9,514 nt of DNA, taken from the NCBI GenBank assembly GCA_024654105.1, contig JANLID010000020.1, positions 1-9,514 of the forward strand. The letters are read 5' to 3'. The first letter of the stretch is position 1. Each line of letters begins with the position of its first letter. Under the pieces are notes generated by a model. That model searched no databases. It saw only the letters and a program-made list of their open reading frames with translations, and was not told the origin of the DNA. This document shows positions 7,357 through 9,514 of the stretch, in pieces. The DNA is from Gallionella sp. GTDB taxonomy: Bacteria; Pseudomonadota; Gammaproteobacteria; Burkholderiales; Gallionellaceae. The position numbers and the translations under genes were made by a program.

Positions 7357-8682
7357 TCAATAAAGCGCCTGATTGACTCGCGCCAGATCTTCTTCGCCCA
7401 GCGACCCTGCTGCCGCCTTCAGGCGCAACTGACTGACCAGATAATTGTATTCGGCCTGGTATAAATCGCGCCGTGTGGAAAATAGCTGCTGCTGTGCATT
7501 CAGCACGTCCAGGTTAGTGCGCACGCCGACTTCCTGACCCAGCTTACTGGCTTCCAGCACGCTCTCGCTGGAAGTCAGCGCTTGCCGCAATGCCTTGACC
7601 TGGGCAATGCCGCTGACCACGCCAAGATAGGCCTGACGCGTCTGGGTGGCAATCGTGCGGCGAGCATTTTCCAGCTCCTGCCTGGCGCGCTCATGATTGG
7701 CTTGCGCCTCGCGCGCTCTGGAATTCACCGCGCCGCCCTGAAACAACGGCAGGTTCAGTTGCACGCCGACGCTCTTGTTGGTGCTGTCGCTGCCCACACC
7801 AAATCCCCCGCCGCTGGCACTGTTGTCGGCATAGCTCGCCACCAGGTCAATCGTGGGATAGTGCCCGCCGCGATTGCGCGCCACTTCCTTCTCGGCGATC
7901 TCGGCACCGGCTTGCGCAATCGTCAGTTGCGGGCTGCTCAACTGCGCATCGTCCACCCATTTTTCCATATCGGCAGGTTGCGGATTTTCCAGTTTGAGTT
8001 CCTTGCCGAGACGCCTGAGGTCTTGCGGTATGGCATTGATCAATTGCTGCAGGGCGCGGCGCTTGATTTCCAGAGCGTTCTGCGCGGCAATCTCCTGCGC
8101 GTTGGTCAGGTCGTAGCGCGCCTGTGCCTCGTGAGTATCGGTAATGGTGGCGCTGCCCACTTCGAAGTTGCGTTTGGCATGCTCCAGTTGTTCGGTGATG
8201 GCGGTTTTCTGCGCCTCGGCGAGCCGCACGCTGTCCTGGGCAATCAGCACATCGAAATAAGCCTCGGCGACACGCAGGATCAAATCCTGTTCGGCAATCT
8301 TGAATTGCGCCTCGGCCTGGACGACCTGCAATTCGGATTCGGTGTAGGCCAGCCAGTTCTGCTGGCGGAACAAGGGTTGCGTCAGATTCACGCTGTAACC
8401 GTGCGAGTTGTAACGCTGGTTGCCGCCACCTGGCAGCCCTATAGGTTGGCGATACTGGATCGTGCTGTCGTTGAACGTGCTGTTTGCATTGAGGCTGATG
8501 CTGGGCATCAGCAAGGAACGCCCCTGCGGCAACTTTTCCAGTCCGGCCTGCTGCGTGGCGCGCGCGGCGGCAAACACGGGATCGTTGGCCTGCGCGGCAC
8601 GGAAAGTTTCCAGCAGGTCGGCGGCTTGTGCCCAGCCGCTCATGCCGCACAGTGCTGTCAGAATGAATGACGTCAGTTTCAT
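7357..8682 (-). CDS. tolC: TolC-family outer-membrane efflux protein
   Basis: The 441-residue protein begins with a signal peptide (MKLTSFILTALCGMSGWAQA, cleavage before ADLLETF) and carries two outer-membrane-efflux repeats (about 22-210 and 230-430) rich in heptad-like helices, with the TolC-type opening FRAAQANDPVFAAARA, a PLFRQQNWLAY strand and the second-half LPLFQGGAVNSRAREAQANHERARQELENARR region. The family forms the trimeric outer-membrane duct for type I secretion and RND or MFS/ABC efflux pumps. The ATG at 8682 was chosen over an in-frame TTG at 8697 because the signal peptide then has normal length; AAAGAAA before it is a weak ribosome binding site. No inner-membrane pump genes are in the window, so its partner is unknown. 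It follows the pcm-like gene on the same strand, 193 bases apart, and probably has its own promoter. Confidence 0.93.
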   Translation of the reverse strand: MKLTSFILTALCGMSGWAQAADLLETFRAAQANDPVFAAARATQQAGLEKLPQGRSLLMPSISLNANSTFNDSTIQYRQPIGLPGGGNQRYNSHGYSVNLTQPLFRQQNWLAYTESELQVVQAEAQFKIAEQDLILRVAEAYFDVLIAQDSVRLAEAQKTAITEQLEHAKRNFEVGSATITDTHEAQARYDLTNAQEIAAQNALEIKRRALQQLINAIPQDLRRLGKELKLENPQPADMEKWVDDAQLSSPQLTIAQAGAEIAEKEVARNRGGHYPTIDLVASYADNSASGGGFGVGSDSTNKSVGVQLNLPLFQGGAVNSRAREAQANHERARQELENARRTIATQTRQAYLGVVSGIAQVKALRQALTSSESVLEASKLGQEVGVRTNLDVLNAQQQLFSTRRDLYQAEYNYLVSQLRLKAAAGSLGEEDLARVNQALY

Positions 8683-8703
8683 CGATTTCTTTCGCAATCG
8701 TAT

Positions 8704-8719
8704 ATTAGAGTTGTCTAAT
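8704..8719. promoter_or_regulatory. Palindrome upstream of tolC, possible operator
   Basis: ATTAGAGTTGTCTAAT is a perfect inverted repeat (ATTAGA, spacer GTTG, TCTAAT) 21 bases before the tolC ATG. Size and AT-rich half sites resemble operators of dimeric regulators such as the MarR family, which often control efflux genes, but no regulator gene is visible here. It overlaps the zone where the tolC promoter should be. Confidence 0.35.
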
Positions 8720-8804
8720 GCTACAGCTTATCGCCACATTGCGCAATACGACCGCACGGGCATGGCGGGAAACCGCACCGGTCATGAAACCTGCCATGCC
8801 CGCT

Positions 8805-8841
8805 CCCTCTCCCCAACCCTCTCCCGCAAGCGGGCGAGGGG
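8805..8841 (+). repeat. CCCTCTCCC-type interspersed repeat, copy 2
   Basis: Same family and orientation as 828-863: CCCTCTCCCC, AA, then the arm CCCTCTCCCG, short loop, and CGGGCGAGGG. The hairpin sits between the pcm-like gene and tolC. It has no U-run on the minus strand, so it may protect an mRNA end or do nothing, rather than terminate. Apart from this repeat and the palindrome above, the 193-base gap shows nothing clear. Confidence 0.75.
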
Positions 8842-8875
8842 GCAAACGAATCGCTGCGCGAATTTCACGCTCGGT

Positions 8876-9514
8876 TCAAAACACAAAGCGTTCGGGTTGT
8901 TCGGCATTCTGTAATGGCGCGACGCAAGTTTCCATAATATTGACCGTGGTAAAGACATCCGGCGCAATACGGGTAATCAGTTTGGCCTCCATTAACGGCG
9001 CATCGCCCACAATGGCGAATAATCGTCCGCCGATATTCAGGCCATTCCGGAACGCCGCAGGAAGCGCCGGCGTTGAACCGGTCAGCACGATAACATCGTA
9101 GCTCGCACCGTGCCCCCAGCCGCGCGATGCGTCGCCTGTCTCGAGGATAATATTGTCGCAGTGATAAGCGGCCAGATTATGTTTCGCCATGTCGCTCAAC
9201 TCCGGGACGATCTCGACCGAAGTAACCTGTCCCGCCAATGCGGACAGCAGTGCAGTCAGGTAGCCGCTGCCTGCGCCCACCTCCAATACCGTGTCATTCC
9301 GGGTAAGACGCAATTCCTGGATGGTGCGCGCCTCCAGCTTTGGATGCCACATGGCGGCGCCATAACCCAGCGGAATTTCCATATCGGCAAACGCCAGCCC
9401 TCTTTTGCTTGCCGGCACAAAACGTTCGCGCCGGACATGCTTGAGCAATTCCAGCACCGTACTGTCCAGTACCTCGCAGGGGCGGATTTGTTGTTCAATC
9501 ATATTGAAACGGGC
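8876..9514 (-). CDS. pcm: Protein-L-isoaspartate O-methyltransferase-like protein, 5' end outside window
   Basis: The frame stays open to the right edge. An ATG at 9502 could start it (208 residues), but the preceding codons read ARFN, matching the usual beginning of this betaproteobacterial family (...QARFNMIEQQIRP), so the true start is probably a few codons beyond 9514. The SAM-binding motif I is clear (TVLEVGAGSGYLTALLSAL), followed by SVEIVPEL and the YDVIVLTGS strand. The family is annotated as Pcm, which methylates isoaspartyl residues for protein repair. However, the active-site stretch GQTISQP of true Pcm is replaced by GYGAAMWHPKLEART, so substrate and activity are uncertain. It lies upstream of tolC on the same strand, a common order in this group. 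Confidence 0.88.
   Translation of the reverse strand, partial: ARFNMIEQQIRPCEVLDSTVLELLKHVRRERFVPASKRGLAFADMEIPLGYGAAMWHPKLEARTIQELRLTRNDTVLEVGAGSGYLTALLSALAGQVTSVEIVPELSDMAKHNLAAYHCDNIILETGDASRGWGHGASYDVIVLTGSTPALPAAFRNGLNIGGRLFAIVGDAPLMEAKLITRIAPDVFTTVNIMETCVAPLQNAEQPERFVF

Noticed and set aside
7582..8670. 362-codon plus-strand open frame antisense to tolC
   Set aside because: No recognisable domain and no ribosome binding site; mirrors the codon bias of tolC on the other strand.

Overview
The window looks like chromosome from a betaproteobacterium. The evidence is the gene order miaB-phoH-ybeY-corC-lnt, the GC-rich third codon positions, a tolC gene downstream of a pcm-like methyltransferase, and short interspersed repeats of kinds common in that group. 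I lean towards the Nitrosomonadales/Gallionellaceae side, but that is inference from protein flavour only. Almost all coding is on the minus strand.

Layout from left to right. (1) 1-441, minus: the N-terminal 147 residues of a type I restriction HsdR-like subunit, running off the left edge. (2) 573-827, minus: a small GIY-YIG (UPF0213/YhbQ-type) protein. (3) 837-2486, minus: apolipoprotein N-acyltransferase (lnt). It carries an in-frame interspersed repeat inside the gene, and a second repeat family supplies its last codons and stop. (4) 2588-3319, plus: an S4-domain pseudouridine synthase of the RsuA/RluF group, lying against the direction of its neighbours. (5) 3364-6949, minus: a tight operon miaB > phoH > ybeY > corC with overlaps of 4 and 8 bases and a 7-base gap, followed by a likely terminator. 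(6) 7038-7310, plus: a compact unit with A-tracts, an extended -10, a strong ribosome binding site, a 31-residue membrane peptide and a perfect 22-bp-arm terminator palindrome. (7) 7357-8682, minus: a TolC-family outer-membrane efflux protein. (8) 8876-9514, minus: a pcm-like methyltransferase whose 5' end lies beyond the right edge.

Functionally this is mostly housekeeping: tRNA thiomethylation (MiaB), rRNA maturation and quality control (YbeY, PhoH-like ATPase), rRNA pseudouridylation, a CorC-type CBS protein, lipoprotein maturation (Lnt) and outer-membrane export (TolC). In many Beta- and Gammaproteobacteria corC is followed directly by lnt. Here the pseudouridine synthase separates them and lnt must be transcribed separately. 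No stretch longer than 300 bases lacks a gene.

I see no convincing new multi-gene system. The items most worth a second look are the small 31-codon transcription unit at 7038-7310, the repeats embedded in lnt, the nine-codon leader ORF in front of the SD-less miaB start, and the altered active-site region of the pcm-like protein.
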